A stretch of DNA of 64,000 nucleotides from Albula goreensis (GCA_022829145.1 CM040743.1:450001-514000); one strand, 5' to 3'; shown: positions 36,088 through 51,880, counted from the stretch's first letter. Translations and numbers: made by a program. Notes: generated by a model from the sequence alone, not told the origin.

Positions 36088-36196
36088 GATCGCGCTTTGT
36101 CCCGCTTTTTTACAAATTCGTCTGCACAACAAATGGCCACTACGTTTGAGCACTGCGCTTTCCCGGCTATCACCCGCGCTTCCTCCTGAAAAAGAA

Positions 36197-36213
36197 GCGC
36201 CAAAATGACGTCA
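36197..36213. promoter_or_regulatory. E2F-like and CRE sites upstream of lig1
   Basis: GCGCCAAAA at 36197-36205 matches the E2F consensus and directly abuts TGACGTCA, a perfect palindromic CRE, at 36206-36213. The pair is about 110 bp upstream of the lig1 ATG. Regulation of a replication ligase by E2F is expected from its S-phase role; binding here is inferred. Confidence 0.5.
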
Positions 36214-36328
36214 AACCGCCCTCGCCTGCGAGAAAATATACTGCCGCCCCCTCATGAATGGGAGTGTAACTGGGATCGCGCACAGCGAGTGTTGAAAGCA
36301 ATACACACACACATTCTGGAAAGTTTGC

Positions 36329-36334
36329 TTTATT
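36329..36334 (-). terminator. etv3l: Polyadenylation signal of etv3l
   Basis: AATAAA on the minus strand about 430 bp beyond the stop codon, before the lig1 promoter begins. The two genes are tandem, with only about 0.7 kb between the etv3l stop and the lig1 ATG. Confidence 0.4.
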
Positions 36335-36761
36335 ATTTGACATGTATTGTTTTTTACAGTTAAAACATTTTTGCTGCAGCTAAAGAAGCAATCTTCAGAG
36401 GTTGTATTGTTCATGAGCTGCAGTGCTGCGCTGCACACAGTGAAGTACACATCTATCCTGCTGTGCCATTCACATTTAAAGACCATTCTGTAACCTTCTG
36501 GACCCAAGCTTAATAGTAACGAAAGCACCATAAAAATAAATACAATTTCACTCAAATTTCTAAATCTAGATGTGAATATACAGTATATATTGTTTTATAT
36601 ATTATATGTATCTATGCGTATACATAGGCAAACACAGCTTTAATAATTTACTAATCTGCTGTTTTTATTTTTCAGATGACTTCATCATTATCCTGATCAT
36701 TGCTACAATTTTATCATTTTAAAATATCAATTTGTCATAGGTCTGTCTTCGGTTTTCTCTC

Positions 36762-39688
<2,927 letters not shown>

Positions 39689-39749
39689 CTGTGGAGAAAA
39701 ATCACCACCATGACCTTCATCATCACCTTCATCACCATCACCTTCATCA

Positions 39750-41030
39750 ACATGTTAGTGAGGTAGGGACCCTGTGCTGGGTGTGTTAGAGAGGTAGGGA
39801 CCCTGTGCTGAGTGTGATAGAGAGGTAGGGACCCTGTGCTGGGTGTGTTAGAGAGGTAGGGACCCTGTGCTGAGTGTGATAGAGAGGTAGGGACCCTGTG
39901 CTGGGTGTGTTAGAGAGGTAGGGACCCTGTGCTGAGTGTGATAGAGAGGTAGGGACCCTGTGCTGGGTGTGATAGAGAGGTAGGGACCCTGTGCTGGGTG
40001 TGTTAGAGAGGTAGGGACCCTGTGCTGAGTGTGATAGAGAGGTAGGGACCCTGTGCTGAGAGTGATAGAGACGTTGGGACCCTGTGCTGAGTGTGATAGA
40101 GAGGTAGGGACCCTGTGCTGGGTGTGTTAGAGAGGTAGGGACCCTGTGCTGAGTGTGATAGAGAGGTAGGGACCCTGTGCTGGGTGTGATAGAGAGGTAG
40201 GGACCCTGTGCTGGGTGTGTTAGAGAGGTAGGGACCCTGTGCTGAGTGTGATAGAGAGGTAGGGACCCTGTGCTGGGTGTGATAGAGAGAGGTAGGGACC
40301 CTGTGCTGGGTGTGATAGAGAGGTAGGGACCCTGTGCTGAGTGTGATAGAGAGGTAGGGACCCTGTGCTGAGGTGTGATAGAGAGGTAGGGACCCTGTGC
40401 TGGGTGTGATAGAGAGGTAGGGACCCTGTGCTGAGTGTGTTAGAGAGGTAGGGACCCTGTGCTGAGAGTGATAGAGAGGTAGGGACCCTGTGCTGAGTGT
40501 GATAGAGAGGTAGGGACCCTGTGCTGAGTGTGATAGAGAGGTAGGGACCCTGTGCTGGGTGTGATAGAGAGGTAGGGACCCTGTGCTGGGTGTGTTAGAG
40601 AGGTAGGGACCCTGTGCTGAGAGTGATAGAGAGGTAGGGACCCTGTGCTGAGTGTGATAGAGAGGTAGGGACCCTGTGCTGAGTGTGATAGAGAGGTAGG
40701 GACCCTGTGCTGAGTGTGATAGAGACGTTGGGACCCTGTGCTGAGAGTGATAGAGAGGTAGGGACCCTGTGCTGAGTGTGATAGAGAGGTAGGGACCCTG
40801 TGCTGGGTGTGTTAGAGAGGTAGGGACCCTGTGCTGAGTGTGATAGAGACGTTGGGACCCTGTGCTGAGAGTGATAGAGACGTTGGGACCCTGTGCTGAG
40901 TGTGATAGAGAGGTAGGGACCCTGTGCTGAGTGTGATAGTGAGGTAGGGACCCTGTGCTGAGTGTGATAGTGAGGTAGGGACCCTGTGCTGGGTGTGATA
41001 GAGAGGTAGGGACCCTGTGCTACAGGGGCA
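39750..41030. repeat. 31-bp minisatellite in etv3l 5' intron
   Basis: About 41 copies of gtgtgatagagaggtaggga plus ccctgtgctga, with gttaga and acgttg variants interspersed. Confidence 0.96.
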
Positions 41031-41039
41031 GGGTGTGTT

Positions 41040-42288
41040 AGGTGTTATGGAAGGTTTGGTATGAGGAATCTGAGTAGCTGCGTTCTGATTGGTGAAACTC
41101 TGTCCTTCTCGGGCCATTCACACCTGTGTTCCTTAACACCTGGCAATAAACCAGGATCATTAAACCTGACAGTAATTCCCTGAAGTTGGGAAATCTGATG
41201 GAACAAAAACCAAGAACATCTGTGGTGCTCCTTTCTCTGATCAGGTCTGCCCACAGTCCCAAGACCCTCAGCTATAATGACCCAAAAAGCCGTCTGCAAT
41301 CAGACAAGAACACAGGCCCCACTAATTTACAACATGGGATGGGTTGCAGAATCAGTTTTCTTTTGTTTGCTGTTCAATATTATTTTTTCACTTATTAATA
41401 AAATCAACATGGTGGTACTATTCATTTTCATTGCTGTGATTCTCCACGTCAACGAAGATTCACCGGTGACCATGTAAAACAAGTGAAGTCCATGTGGGCT
41501 AACTGTGCATCCCGCGACTACACAGCAAAAGGTGGATAAAAATGACGTTGGAGAACGAGTAATAAAGAAAGGTCATTTATGGATGTTTATATATTCTAAA
41601 TGCATCTTCAGTAACCTGGTGCTGAAACGTAAAATATGAACGTTTCCACAAAATACCACTGTTTAATAAAAACCGCGTAAATACAACATGTGCACTTCAG
41701 TTATTTTGTTTTGTTCTATGTGCTTTTTCAATATCCATGATGGTATTTATATAATGTTACTTTTAGGGTACCATACGATAAAATGCATTTAAAATGAATT
41801 TAATCAGTTATAACCATGATTAAAAATAGCTACACACCAAGATTATTTTTAAATACCGTAAGAACACTGCATGGAAAGCTCGTCAACAGCCCAAATCTTA
41901 GTGTTTACACCAAAAGAGAGAAATCCAAGTAGGTGAGTATCGGAATTCCCAAATCTCAAACTCACCTAAATATGCGTCACACACGAAGTATGAAAATCAG
42001 CCATCAACAATACAGAAATCAGCTTTCTCCGCCCGGCTGCCACATTTATTTCATTCATTTGATAACTAAAGCACGTCAATAGATCTTCAATGTATTTGTA
42101 TATTAATACTCACATGTACATTTGCATAAATTAGTTATTATAATGGAGAATATACTTTTGTTAACTCAAAGCAACTTGAGCAGGGAAAAGTACAGATGCT
42201 CTCCAGCATGGCTCATGACCTTACAATATTCTTACACAAAATGAACTAATACTATTACAATTATTACTATTACTACTACGACTACTAC

Positions 42289-42343
<55 letters not shown>

Positions 42344-42830
42344 TTAAATTAGTTAGTTTATTTACTATAAATATTTCTGGAAAATGATAAAAACAATTAT
42401 CCAAATAATACAAAATTGAACCTACATGTTCCATGACGTTTGGAGTTCTAACACTATTTAAATTAAATGTTCTCTTTTTCAGACTCACGGAAAGTTAGCT
42501 GTCTGTTTTTCTGTACGGGACAGTTATCAAAACACAATACTGCAGACATGGGTCGAGGAATTTCTTTTTTCATTTTTTTTCATACACCGTGTGAACAGTG
42601 TACAGAATAAACCGGAGAAGTACTGACAATCAGTAATTACGAATCCTTCAAACATTTTCGGACTATTTACTGAGAAAGAAGAATCTAACACCACAACAAA
42701 TCAGTTTGCTTGAATGACAACTGTAAACAACAAAAACACATAACTCACTGCAATCACTAGAGTTAAAACGTATAATTCTAATTCGTCAATCTTTCTACTG
42801 CAATAAAGATGACCGCATGACTATCAGGTA
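41040..42830. other. Unique part of etv3l 5' intron
   Basis: AT-rich single-copy DNA with a (TAA)n tract at 42289-42342. No gene was recognised. Confidence 0.5.
42289..42342. repeat. (TAA)n microsatellite
   Basis: About 18 copies of taa. Confidence 0.97.
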
Positions 42831-42837
42831 CACTTAC

Positions 42838-42960
42838 GTTACTCCAGCCGCCCCGCCTGTTGTGTTTTCCTGCTTTCTCCGAGTGAGTTGTCTGATTGTT
42901 GCAGAGCGGGCCGGATGAGTGAAGTTAAGCCCCCTCCCTCTGTTGTCTCTCTCATCGCGC
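42838..42960 (-). other. etv3l: Probable untranslated first exon of etv3l
   Basis: A GC-richer stretch on the minus strand ends GGAGTAAC|gtaagtg, a strong donor at 42838. The etv3l start exon begins exactly at its ATG after ttttctccacag, so a 5' UTR exon must lie upstream, and this is the best candidate. The upper boundary (transcription start) is a guess. Confidence 0.4.
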
Positions 42961-43600
42961 CAGCTCCCCCTTCATCTTTTAGAGGACTCGATTCTGAAAT
43001 TAGTGATCACAGATAATGACCAATACATTGTTATCTATATTTATATCAAAACAATTTAAATACAAAATATGACGGAGTTTCAACACGGGCTGTAACAACC
43101 CTGTACCCTGCTGTAACAAAGTCGTTTAAACTAAGTCTCTAAATCCTTCGCAGCTGCACGAATTCACAGCGCTTTTTGCGCATTGGGTTAGCAATTAATC
43201 ACTGGAAGCCGTATTTTTAAGTCTCAACCCAAACCTGGAAAACAAGCGTTCATCATGGCTATGAAATGTAGAGTACCCTTATAAACCTAATATGATACAG
43301 TACATGTCATAACTGATCTGGTCCATATTTTACATTTTTAAAATCTAAAATTCCATACCAACTTCAGCAATGTTCAATCGACTTATGTAACTTGAATTGT
43401 TTCTGAATTTTTCAACAACAAAATGTTTTCATTTTATGAAGGAAACACGCGACCAGTGTGGGAGGCAGCGCTGCAGCAGCTACAGGTGAGAAGCAGAAAA
43501 TCAGAGAGGCAGACCCCGCACCTGCTCCGGCACAGGCCACACGCTCCAGCACAGGGCACACAGGGCACACACTCCAGCACAGGGCACACAGGCCACCTGC
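42960..43600. other. Flank between etv3l and the 48-bp array
   Basis: AT-rich, then CG-containing sequence with short cagggcacacaggccacac duplications. Nothing else was recognised. Confidence 0.4.
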
Positions 43601-43604
43601 TCCA

Positions 43605-44325
43605 GTCTGCATCCTGTTAAGGCACTGCTCCAGTGTGTGGATGGGCCCCACAGTCTGCACCCTGTTAAGGCACTGTTCCAGTGTGTGGATGGGCCCCACA
43701 GTCTGCACCCTGTTAAGGCACTGTTCCAGTGTGTGGATGGGCCCCACAGTCTGCACCCTGTTAAGGCACTGTTCCAGTGTGTGGATGGGCCCCACAGTCT
43801 GCACCCTGTTAAGGCACTGTTCCAGTGTGTGGATGGGCCCCACAGTCTGCATCCTGTTAAGGCACTGCTCCAGTGTGTGGATGGGTCCCAGGGTCTGCAT
43901 CCTGTTAAGGCACTGTTCCAGTGTGTGGATGGGCCCCACAGTCTGCTTCCTGTTAAGGCACTGCTGCAGTGTGTGGATGGGCCCCACAGTCTGCATCCTG
44001 TTAAGGCACTGTTCCAGTGTGTGGATGGGCCCCACAGTCTGCATCCTGTTAAGGCACTGCTCCAGTGTGTGGATTGGCCCCACAGTCTGCATCCTGTTAA
44101 GGCACTGTTCCAGTGTGTGGATGGGCCCCATGGTCTGCATCCTGTTAAGGCACTGTTCCAGTGTGTGGATGGGCCCCACAGTCTGCATCCTGTTAAGGCA
44201 CTGCTGCAGTGTGTGGATGGGCCCCACAGTCTGCATCCTGTTAAGGCACGGTTCTAGTGTGTGGATGGGCCCCACAGTCTGCATCCTGTTAAGGCACGGT
44301 TCTAGTGTGTGGATGGGCCCCACAC
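43605..44325. repeat. 48-bp minisatellite
   Basis: About 15 copies of gttaaggcactgttccagtg plus tgtggatgggccccacagtc and tgcatcct. The 16-codon period keeps several frames open for 200 to 300 codons; none is a gene. Confidence 0.97.
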
Positions 44326-44744
44326 ACTGGAACATACTTTATTGAATATACTTGATTTTTAGAAAAAATTGTCATTCTCTCTCTCTCTCAAACACACACA
44401 CACACACACACACACTAGATAACTGACACCGGAGGCTTTTAATTTTGGTGTACATACACACACTCCTGCAGACAGCCATCAATAATTCAGAACGTTAATT
44501 GAATTGACTGTTGTGCTTTTAGCAGAGAGGGGACACAGAGTTGTTCTGCAGAGAGTCTGAAAGATACATTCTGGGGTGGGCTGGAAGCAGGAGAGCCCCG
44601 ATATGGGGTACCCCATTATATCCCAACACAGCGCACCCCAATAAAGCACATCCCAACAGGACAAACCCCAATACAGTGTACCCCAAAACTATGTATACTT
44701 CAATAATGTGAAGTCAGTTTCAGTGAGAGTGTGTATGTATGTGT

Positions 44745-46040
44745 AAGCATGTGTGTGTGAGTGTGCATGAGTAGGTGAGTGTGAGTATGTGCGTGCGTGT
44801 GATTGCGTATGTGTGTGAGTGTGAGTGTGTATGTGCGTGTGAATGCGTATGTGTGTGGGTGTGAGTGTGTATGTGCGTGTGATTGTGTATGTGTGTGGGT
44901 GTGAGTGTGTATGTGCGTGTGAATGCGTATGTGTGTGGGTGTGTATGTGCGTGTGAATGCGTATGTGTGTGAGTGTGTATGTGGGTGTGAGTGTGTATGT
45001 GCGTGTGATTGCGTATGTGTGTGAGTGTGTATGTGGGTGTGAGTGTGTATGTGCGTGTGATTGCGTATGTGTGTGAGTGTGTATGTGTGTGCGTGTGAAT
45101 GCGTATGTGTGTGAGTGTGTATGTGTGTGTGTATGTGTGTGTATGTGTGTGTGATTGCGTATGTGTGTGAGTGTGTATGTGTGTGGGTGTGAGTGTGTAT
45201 GTGCGTGTGAATGCGTATGTGTGTGGGTGTGAGTGTGTATGTGCGTGTGATTGCGTATGTGTGTGAGTGTGTATGTGGGTGTGAGTGTGTGTGTGTATGT
45301 GTGTGTGATGTGTATGTGTGTGAGTGTGTATGTGCGTGTGATTGCGTATGTGTGTGAGTGTGTATGTGGTGTGTTGTGAGTGTGTGTGATGGGTGTGAGT
45401 GTGATTGCGTTGCGTATGTGTGTGAGTGTGTATGTGGGTGTGAGTGTGTATGTGTGTGTGATTGTGTATGTGTGTGAGTGTGTATGTGCGTGTGAGTTTG
45501 TATGTGCGTGTGATTGCGTATGGGTGTGAGTGTGTATGTGGGTGTGAGTGTGTATGTGCGTGTGATTACGTATGTGTGTGAATGTGGGTGTGAGTGTGTA
45601 TGTGCGTGTGATTGTGTATGTGTGTGAGTGTGTATGTGCGTGTGATTGCGTATGTGTGTGAGTGTGTGTGTGTATGTGTGTGTGATTGCGTATGTGTGTG
45701 AGTGTGTATGTGGGTGTGAGTGTGTATGTGCATGTGATTGCGTATGTGTGTGAGTGTGTATGTGGGTGTGAGTGTGTATGTGCATGTGATTGCGTATGTG
45801 TGTGAGTGTGTATGTGGGTGTGAGTGTGTATGTGCATGTGATTGCGTATGTGTGTGAGTGTGTATGTGGGTGTGAGTGTGTATGTGCATGTGATTGCGTA
45901 TGCGTGTGAGTGTGTATGTGGGTGTGAGTGTGTATGTGTGTGTGATTGCGTATGTGTGTGAGTGTGTATGTGGGTGTGAGTGTGTATGTGCATGTGATTG
46001 CGTATGTGTGTGAGTGTGTATGTGGGTGTGAGTGTATGAA
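44745..46040. repeat. TGTG/TATG complex array
   Basis: Nested words tgtgattgcgtatgtgtgtg and agtgtgtatgtgggtgtgag in an irregular higher-order pattern for 1.3 kb. Confidence 0.95.
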
Positions 46041-46154
46041 TGTATGAATGCTGATCATTTAGTTTCCCATACTCTGTTAAAATACAGGCAGGTCTGCAGG
46101 CATTGACAGTGTAACTTAACCTTTCCACCTCAGGATCCTCACTGAGGGTACCAT

Positions 46155-46860
46155 GATCCTGAGCAGGTAACTGAGTCTGAGCAGGTAATTGAGCAGGTAA
46201 CTGAGTCTGAGCAGGTAACTGAGCAGGTAACTGAGTCTGAGCAGGTAATTGAGCAGGTAACTGAGTATGAGCAGGTAACTGAGCAGGTAACTGAGTCTGA
46301 GCAGGTAATTGAGCAGGTAACTGAGTCTGAGCAGGTAACTGAGCAGGTAACTGAGTCTGAGCAGGTAATTGAGCAGGTAACTGAGTCTGAGCAGGTAACT
46401 GAGCAGGTAACTGAGTCTGAGCAGGTAACTGAGCAGGTAACTGAGTCTGAGCAGGTAACTGAGCAGGTAACTGAGTCTGAGCAGGTAATTGAGCAGGTAA
46501 CTGAGTCTGATCAGGTAACTGAGCAGATAACTGAGTCTGAGCAGGTAATTGAGTAGGTAACTGAAACTGAGCAGGTAACTGAAACTGAGCAGGTAACTGA
46601 GTCTGAGCAGGTAATTGAGCAGGTAACTGAGTCTGAGCAGGTAACTGAGCAGGTAACTGAGTATGAGCAGGTAATTGAGCAGGTAACTGAGTCTGAGCAG
46701 GTAACTGAGTCTGATCAGGTAACTGAGCAGGTAACTGAGTCTGATCAGGTAACTGAGCAGATAACTGAGTATGAGCAGGTAACTGAGCAGGTAACTGAGT
46801 CTGATCAGGTAACTGAGCAGGTAATTGAGCAGGTAACTGAGCAGGTAACTGAGTCTGAGG
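46155..46860. repeat. Array of gagcaggtaactgag units
   Basis: About 45 copies of a 12-18-bp word gagcaggtaactgagtct. Plus-strand units contain CAG|GTAACT, close to the splice-donor consensus. The minus-strand frame reads LPAQTQLPAQ. Confidence 0.95.
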
Positions 46861-47124
46861 CCCAGTGTTTACCATGGATGCTACATTGCCAGGCATGACA
46901 GATTTGTTGCTTTAAAACCTAAGGATGTTGCATTCTGTTTTCAACCTTCAAAAACAATGGAGAAACCTTCCTTTGTTAACTGTAATAATTATTCACACAT
47001 GAACAAACAAGTCAATGCACCAGATGTAGCTGTTGATGAGGAGGACAGAAGAGTCAAGATGCAAAAGAAGAACGGTGCACCTTCAGTTATAGTTGGGAAG
47101 AAGCCTTTTGGACCAAAATTCTAA
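46852..47124 (+). CDS. Unrecognised short open frame, possible exon
   Basis: An open frame of about 90 codons without an early ATG runs from the end of the repeat array. It encodes CYIARHDRFVALKPKDVAFC, later DVAVDEEDRRVKMQKKNG and ends VIVGKKPFGPKF-TAA. Composition looks protein-like and non-repetitive, unlike its neighbours. I do not recognise it; it could be a terminal exon, a transposon fragment or chance. Confidence 0.2.
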   Translation, partial: SLRPSVYHGCYIARHDRFVALKPKDVAFCFQPSKTMEKPSFVNCNNYSHMNKQVNAPDVAVDEEDRRVKMQKKNGAPSVIVGKKPFGPKF

Positions 47125-47289
47125 ATCACTGATCCAGTTAATTACACTGCTGGGTTACAAGGTCCAGCTCCATACTTTCATGTTTGGTACCTTAGACCAT
47201 GTTCATAGACTCATGGTTTCAGTCTCTTATAGATGGTGCGACTGAAGAAGAAAAGGGCCAGTCAGCGAGAGAGGTACTCTTCAGTCTCA

Positions 47290-48235
47290 GCTGTCTATTA
47301 GAGAGTGCGAGAAAGAGTGTGTGTGTATTAGAGAGTGTGAGAAAGAGTGTGTGTTTGTATTAGAGTGTGAGAAAGAGTGTGTGTGTATTAGAGAGTGTGA
47401 GAAAGAGAGTGTGTGTGTGTGTGTGTATTAGAGAGTGTGTGTATTAGAGAGTGTGAGAAAGAGTGTGTGTGTGTATTAGAGAGTGTGAGAAAGAGTGTGT
47501 GTGTGTGTGTATTAGAGAGTGTGAGAAAGAGTGTGTGTGTATTAGAGAGTGTGAGAAAGAGTGTGTGTGTGTATTAGAGAGTGTGAGAAAGAGTTTGTGT
47601 GTATTAGAGAGTGTGAGAAAGAGTGTGTGTGTATTAGAGAGTGTGAGAAAGAGTGTGTGTATTAATAAAGTGCAAGAAAGAGTGTGTGTGTATTAGAGAG
47701 TGCGAGAAAGAGTGTGTGTGTGTATTCGAAAGTGCGAGAAAGACTATGTGTGTGTATTAGAGAGTGCAAGAAAGAGTGTGTGTATTAGAAAGTGCGAGAA
47801 AGAGTGTGTGTGTGTGTGTATTATAAAGTGCGAGAAAGAGTGTGTGTGTGGATTAGAGAGTGCGAGAAAGAGTGTGTGTGTATTAGAGAGTGCGAGAAAG
47901 AGTGTGTGTATTGGAGTGTGAGAGTGTGTGTGTGTATTAGAGAGCGCGAGAAAGAGTGTGTGTGTGTATTAGAGAGTGTGTGTGTATTGGAGAGTGTGAG
48001 CGAGAGAGTGTGTGTGTATTAGAGAGTGTGAGAGAGAGAGTGTATACATATATATGAAGTGTGAGAGTGTGTCTGTGAGTATTTATGAATGTGCATATAC
48101 CTGAGTGTGTGTATGGACATGTGTGCGTCTGAAAGAGAGAGAGTGTGTGTGTATGGACATGTGTGCGTCTGAAAGAGACAGAGTGTGTGTGTATGGACAT
48201 GTGTGCATCTGAAAGAGAGAGAGTGTGTGTTTGTG
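47290..48235. repeat. gtgtgtattagagagtgtgagaaaga array
   Basis: About 28 irregular units of 26 to 34 bp, then three copies of tatggacatgtgtgcgtctg plus aaagagagagag. Confidence 0.94.
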
Positions 48236-48239
48236 TGAG

Positions 48240-48356
48240 GGAGGATGATGATAAAGTCGGGGTCTTAGAGGGTAAATCCTGTTATCAGTAATCAGGATGA
48301 AGGTTTTAGGGCTTCAGTTTGTGTCTGTCTGTTTGTGCAGGGCAAGCAGAAAGACT

Positions 48357-48402
<46 letters not shown>

Positions 48403-48720
48403 ACAGGGCCAGATTATCACTCCACTCTGTTCTAAAGCCATCTCAGCCAAAGCCACTTAAAGCAAGAAGGTTACAGAGATATTCCTTTCTTCCTCTCCGA
48501 TTCTCTCTCTCTGCCAATCTCCTGCTGTTCATTTATCACTCCCTCCCTCCCTCCCTCCCTCCCTCTGTCTTTCTCCCCTCTCCCTCTCCTGGGGAATGGT
48601 GGTTTTGGAAAGCTTTCTTATCCCTCAATCATGATGTGTCTGGGATGCATAAAATATCCTGGGGGGAGTTAAAATATCCGCATGAAACTCTAGTGTCTCA
48701 TGGGAGAGTGTGAGCGAGTG
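48240..48720. other. Short non-repeat interval
   Basis: Contains a (TG)n tract at 48361-48400 and (CTCC)n near 48540-48562. No gene was recognised. Confidence 0.45.
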
Positions 48721-48734
48721 TGATACATCTAGCA

Positions 48735-51115
48735 GAGCTAAGGTGTGCTACAGAAGCACATACACACAGTGATAAACCCTAAGGTGTGCTACAGAAGCAC
48801 ATACACACAGTGATAAACCCTAAGGTGTGCTACAGAAGCACATACACACAGTGATAAACCCTAAGGTGTGCTACAGAAGCACATACACACAGTGATAAAC
48901 CCTCAGGTGTGCTACAGAAGCACATACACACAGTGATAAACCCTCAGGTGTGCTACAGAAGCACATACACACAGTGATAAACCCTCAGGTGTGCTACAGA
49001 AGCACATACACACAGTGATAAACCCTAAGGTGTGTGACAGAGGCACATACACACAGTGATAAACCCAGGTCAGGTGTGATAAACCCTAAGGTGTGCAGAA
49101 GCACATACACACAGTGATAAACCCTAAGGTGTGCTACAGAAGCACATACACACAGTGATAAACCCTAAGGTGTGCTACAGAAGCACATACACACAGTGAT
49201 AAACCCTAAGGTGTGCTACAGAAGCACATACACACAGTGATAAACCCTAAGGTGTGCTACAGAAGCACATACACACAGTGATAAACCCTAAGGTGTGTGA
49301 CAGAAGCACATACACACAGTGCTTAGTGCTAAATTGTGCTACAGGAGCACATACACACAGTGCTTAGTGCTAAATTGTGCTACAGAAGCACATACACACA
49401 GTGCTTAGTGCTAAATTGTGCTACAGAAGCACATACACACAGTGCTTAGTGCTAAATTGTGCTACAGGAGCACATACACACAGTGCTTAGTGCTAAATTG
49501 TGCTACAGAAGCACATACACATAGTGCTTAGTGCTAAATTGTGCTACAGAAGCACATACACACAGTGCTTAGTGCTAAATTGTGCTACAGAAGCACATAC
49601 ACACAGTGCTTAGTGCTAAATTGTGCTACAGAAGCACATACACACAGTGCTTAGTGCTAAATTGTGCTACAGGAAGCACATACACACAGTGCTTAGTGCT
49701 AAATTGTGCTACAGGAGCACATACACACAGTGCTTAGTGCTAAATTGTGCTACAGGAGCACATACACACAGCACATACACACATACACACAGTGCTTAGT
49801 GCTAAATTGTGCTACAGAAGCACATACACACAGTGCTTAGTGCTAAATTGTGCTACAGAAGCACATACACACAGTGCTTAGTGCTAAATTGTGCTACAGA
49901 AGCACATACACACAGTGCTTAGTGCTAAATTGTGCTACAGGAGCACATACACACAGTGCTTTGTGCTAAATTGTGCTACAGGAGCACATACACACAGTGC
50001 TTAGTGCTAAATTGTGCTACAGAAGCACATACACACAGTGCTTAGTGCTAAATTGTGCTACAGGAGCACATACACACAGTGCTTAGTGCTAAATTGTGCT
50101 ACAGACAGCACATACACACACAGTGCTTAGTGCTAAATTGTGCTACAGAAGCACATACACAGTGCACAGTGTGCTACTTAGTGCTAAATTGTGCTACAGA
50201 AGAAGCAGTGCATACACATACACACAGTGCTTAGTGCTAAATTGTGCTACAGGAGCACATACACACAGTGCTTAGTGCTAAATTGTGCTAGTGCACATAA
50301 AGTTGTGCTAAATTGTGCTACAGACAGAAGCACATACACACACATACACACAGTGCTTAGTGCTAAATTGTGCTACAGAAGCACATACGCACAGTGCTTA
50401 GTGCTAGTGCTAAATTGTGCTACAGAAGCACATACACACAGTGCTTAGTGCTAAATTGTGCTACAGAAGCACATACGCACAGTGCTTAGTGCTAAATTGT
50501 GCTACAGAAGCACATACACACAGTGCTTAGTGCTAAATTGTGCTACAGAAGCACATACGCACAGTGCTTAGTGCTAAATTGTGCTACAGAAGCACATACG
50601 CACAGTGCTTAGTGCTAAATTGTGAAGCTACAGAAGCACAAATTGTGCGAAGCACAGTGCTTAGTGCTAGTGCTAAATTGTGCTACAGAAGCACATACGC
50701 ACAGTGCTTAGTGCTAAATTGTGCTACAGAAGCACATACACACAGTGCTTAGTGCTAAATTGTGCTACAGAAGCACATACACACAGTGCTTAGTGCTAAA
50801 TTGTGCTACAGAAGCACATACACACAGTGCTTAGTGCTAAATTGTGCTACAGAAGCACATACACACAGTGCTTAGTGCTAAATTGTGCTACAGAAGCACA
50901 TACACACAGTGCTTAGTGCTAAATTGTGCTACAGAAGCACATACACACAGTGCTTAGTGCTAAATTGTGCTACAGAAGCACATACACACAGTGCTTAGTG
51001 CTAAATTGTGCTACAGAAGCACATACACACAGTGCTTAGTGCTAAATTGTGCTACAGAAGCACATACACACAGTGCTTAGTGCTAAATTGTGCTACAGAA
51101 GCACATACACAGTGT
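48735..51115. repeat. 41-bp minisatellite, two subfamilies
   Basis: About 14 copies ending gtgataaaccctaag, followed by about 44 copies ending gtgcttagtgctaaatt, both sharing gtgctacagaagcacataca. Irregular rearranged units cluster at 50100-50680. It is the longest array in the window. Confidence 0.97.
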
Positions 51116-51880
51116 TAAGCTGTGCTATAGAGGCCTTCTGCATTTTCATATTTCATCTGCCTCCTACATGTTCATTAAAAACCACTCAGACTCCCCAGTG
51201 TGTGCTGATGCTACTCCAATTTGCCAGAATTTGTGTGATCTAGATTTGCCCCCATAAGCTCAAACGCTTTATTTTGCCTTTGCTGCTACATGAGCCCTGG
51301 ATGGCATATTGCATGGTTATTAAAGTAGTATTGGTTACTATCGGTAGTGACGTGAGACTATTTTCTTGCTAGCTAGCCAAGTATAGAAGCTACACAATAT
51401 CCTGACATTTACGGAGGCTTCAACTGCTGTAATTTGAATGTTCAGAGTACTCTTTTTGGAGTTTTGCAGCTAAAGCAATCATTCCAAGCCCAAACCTGCT
51501 AGAAGCCCAGTGTGTTAGTTGCATTGTTCGAGTGCATGCAGCACCCCGATAATCTGTTCACCACACTGACAATACTGATCTCATGTGCTGCTGATCCAGG
51601 TGGAAGAAAACCTTCTGCCAGTATGCTTTCATGTCCTTTATGGTTGCTCTAATCAAAATGAATCTTTGCAGACTAATCCTGCAAGTGTGATGAGATTTTA
51701 CAATTGCTTTACCAAGTAAAACTACAGCTAAAGAGCATTACCTACAACCGTTTCCTTTGGTGTATTTAATGTTTTTGACATACGCAATGTTTTGCATGTG
51801 GTTTAGTGCCTATGTTAGTTTAAAAGCATGTGCTTTCAGTGTTTGAGTTTTTGTCAGGTCCTGTCAGGCCATGAGTGGCT
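51115..51880. other. Unique interval, no gene seen
   Basis: AT-rich single-copy sequence. No coding signal was recognised. Confidence 0.5.

Noticed and set aside
41038..41299. Short open frames near etv3l (for example QTAFWVIIAEGLGT)
   Set aside because: Two frames overlap on the same strand with no family resemblance; probably chance in single-copy intron DNA.
43412..44345. Leucine- and histidine-rich open frames of about 300 codons on both strands
   Set aside because: Product of the 48-bp array; all frames stay open because the unit is divisible by three.
44689..46896. Minus-strand open frame of 735 codons (LPAQTQL and HTHTH repeats)
   Set aside because: It is the translation of two adjacent tandem arrays; no non-repetitive domain and no splice or promoter support.
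48735..51115. CRISPR-like direct repeats
   Set aside because: Units are contiguous with no unique spacers, and the genome is clearly vertebrate.
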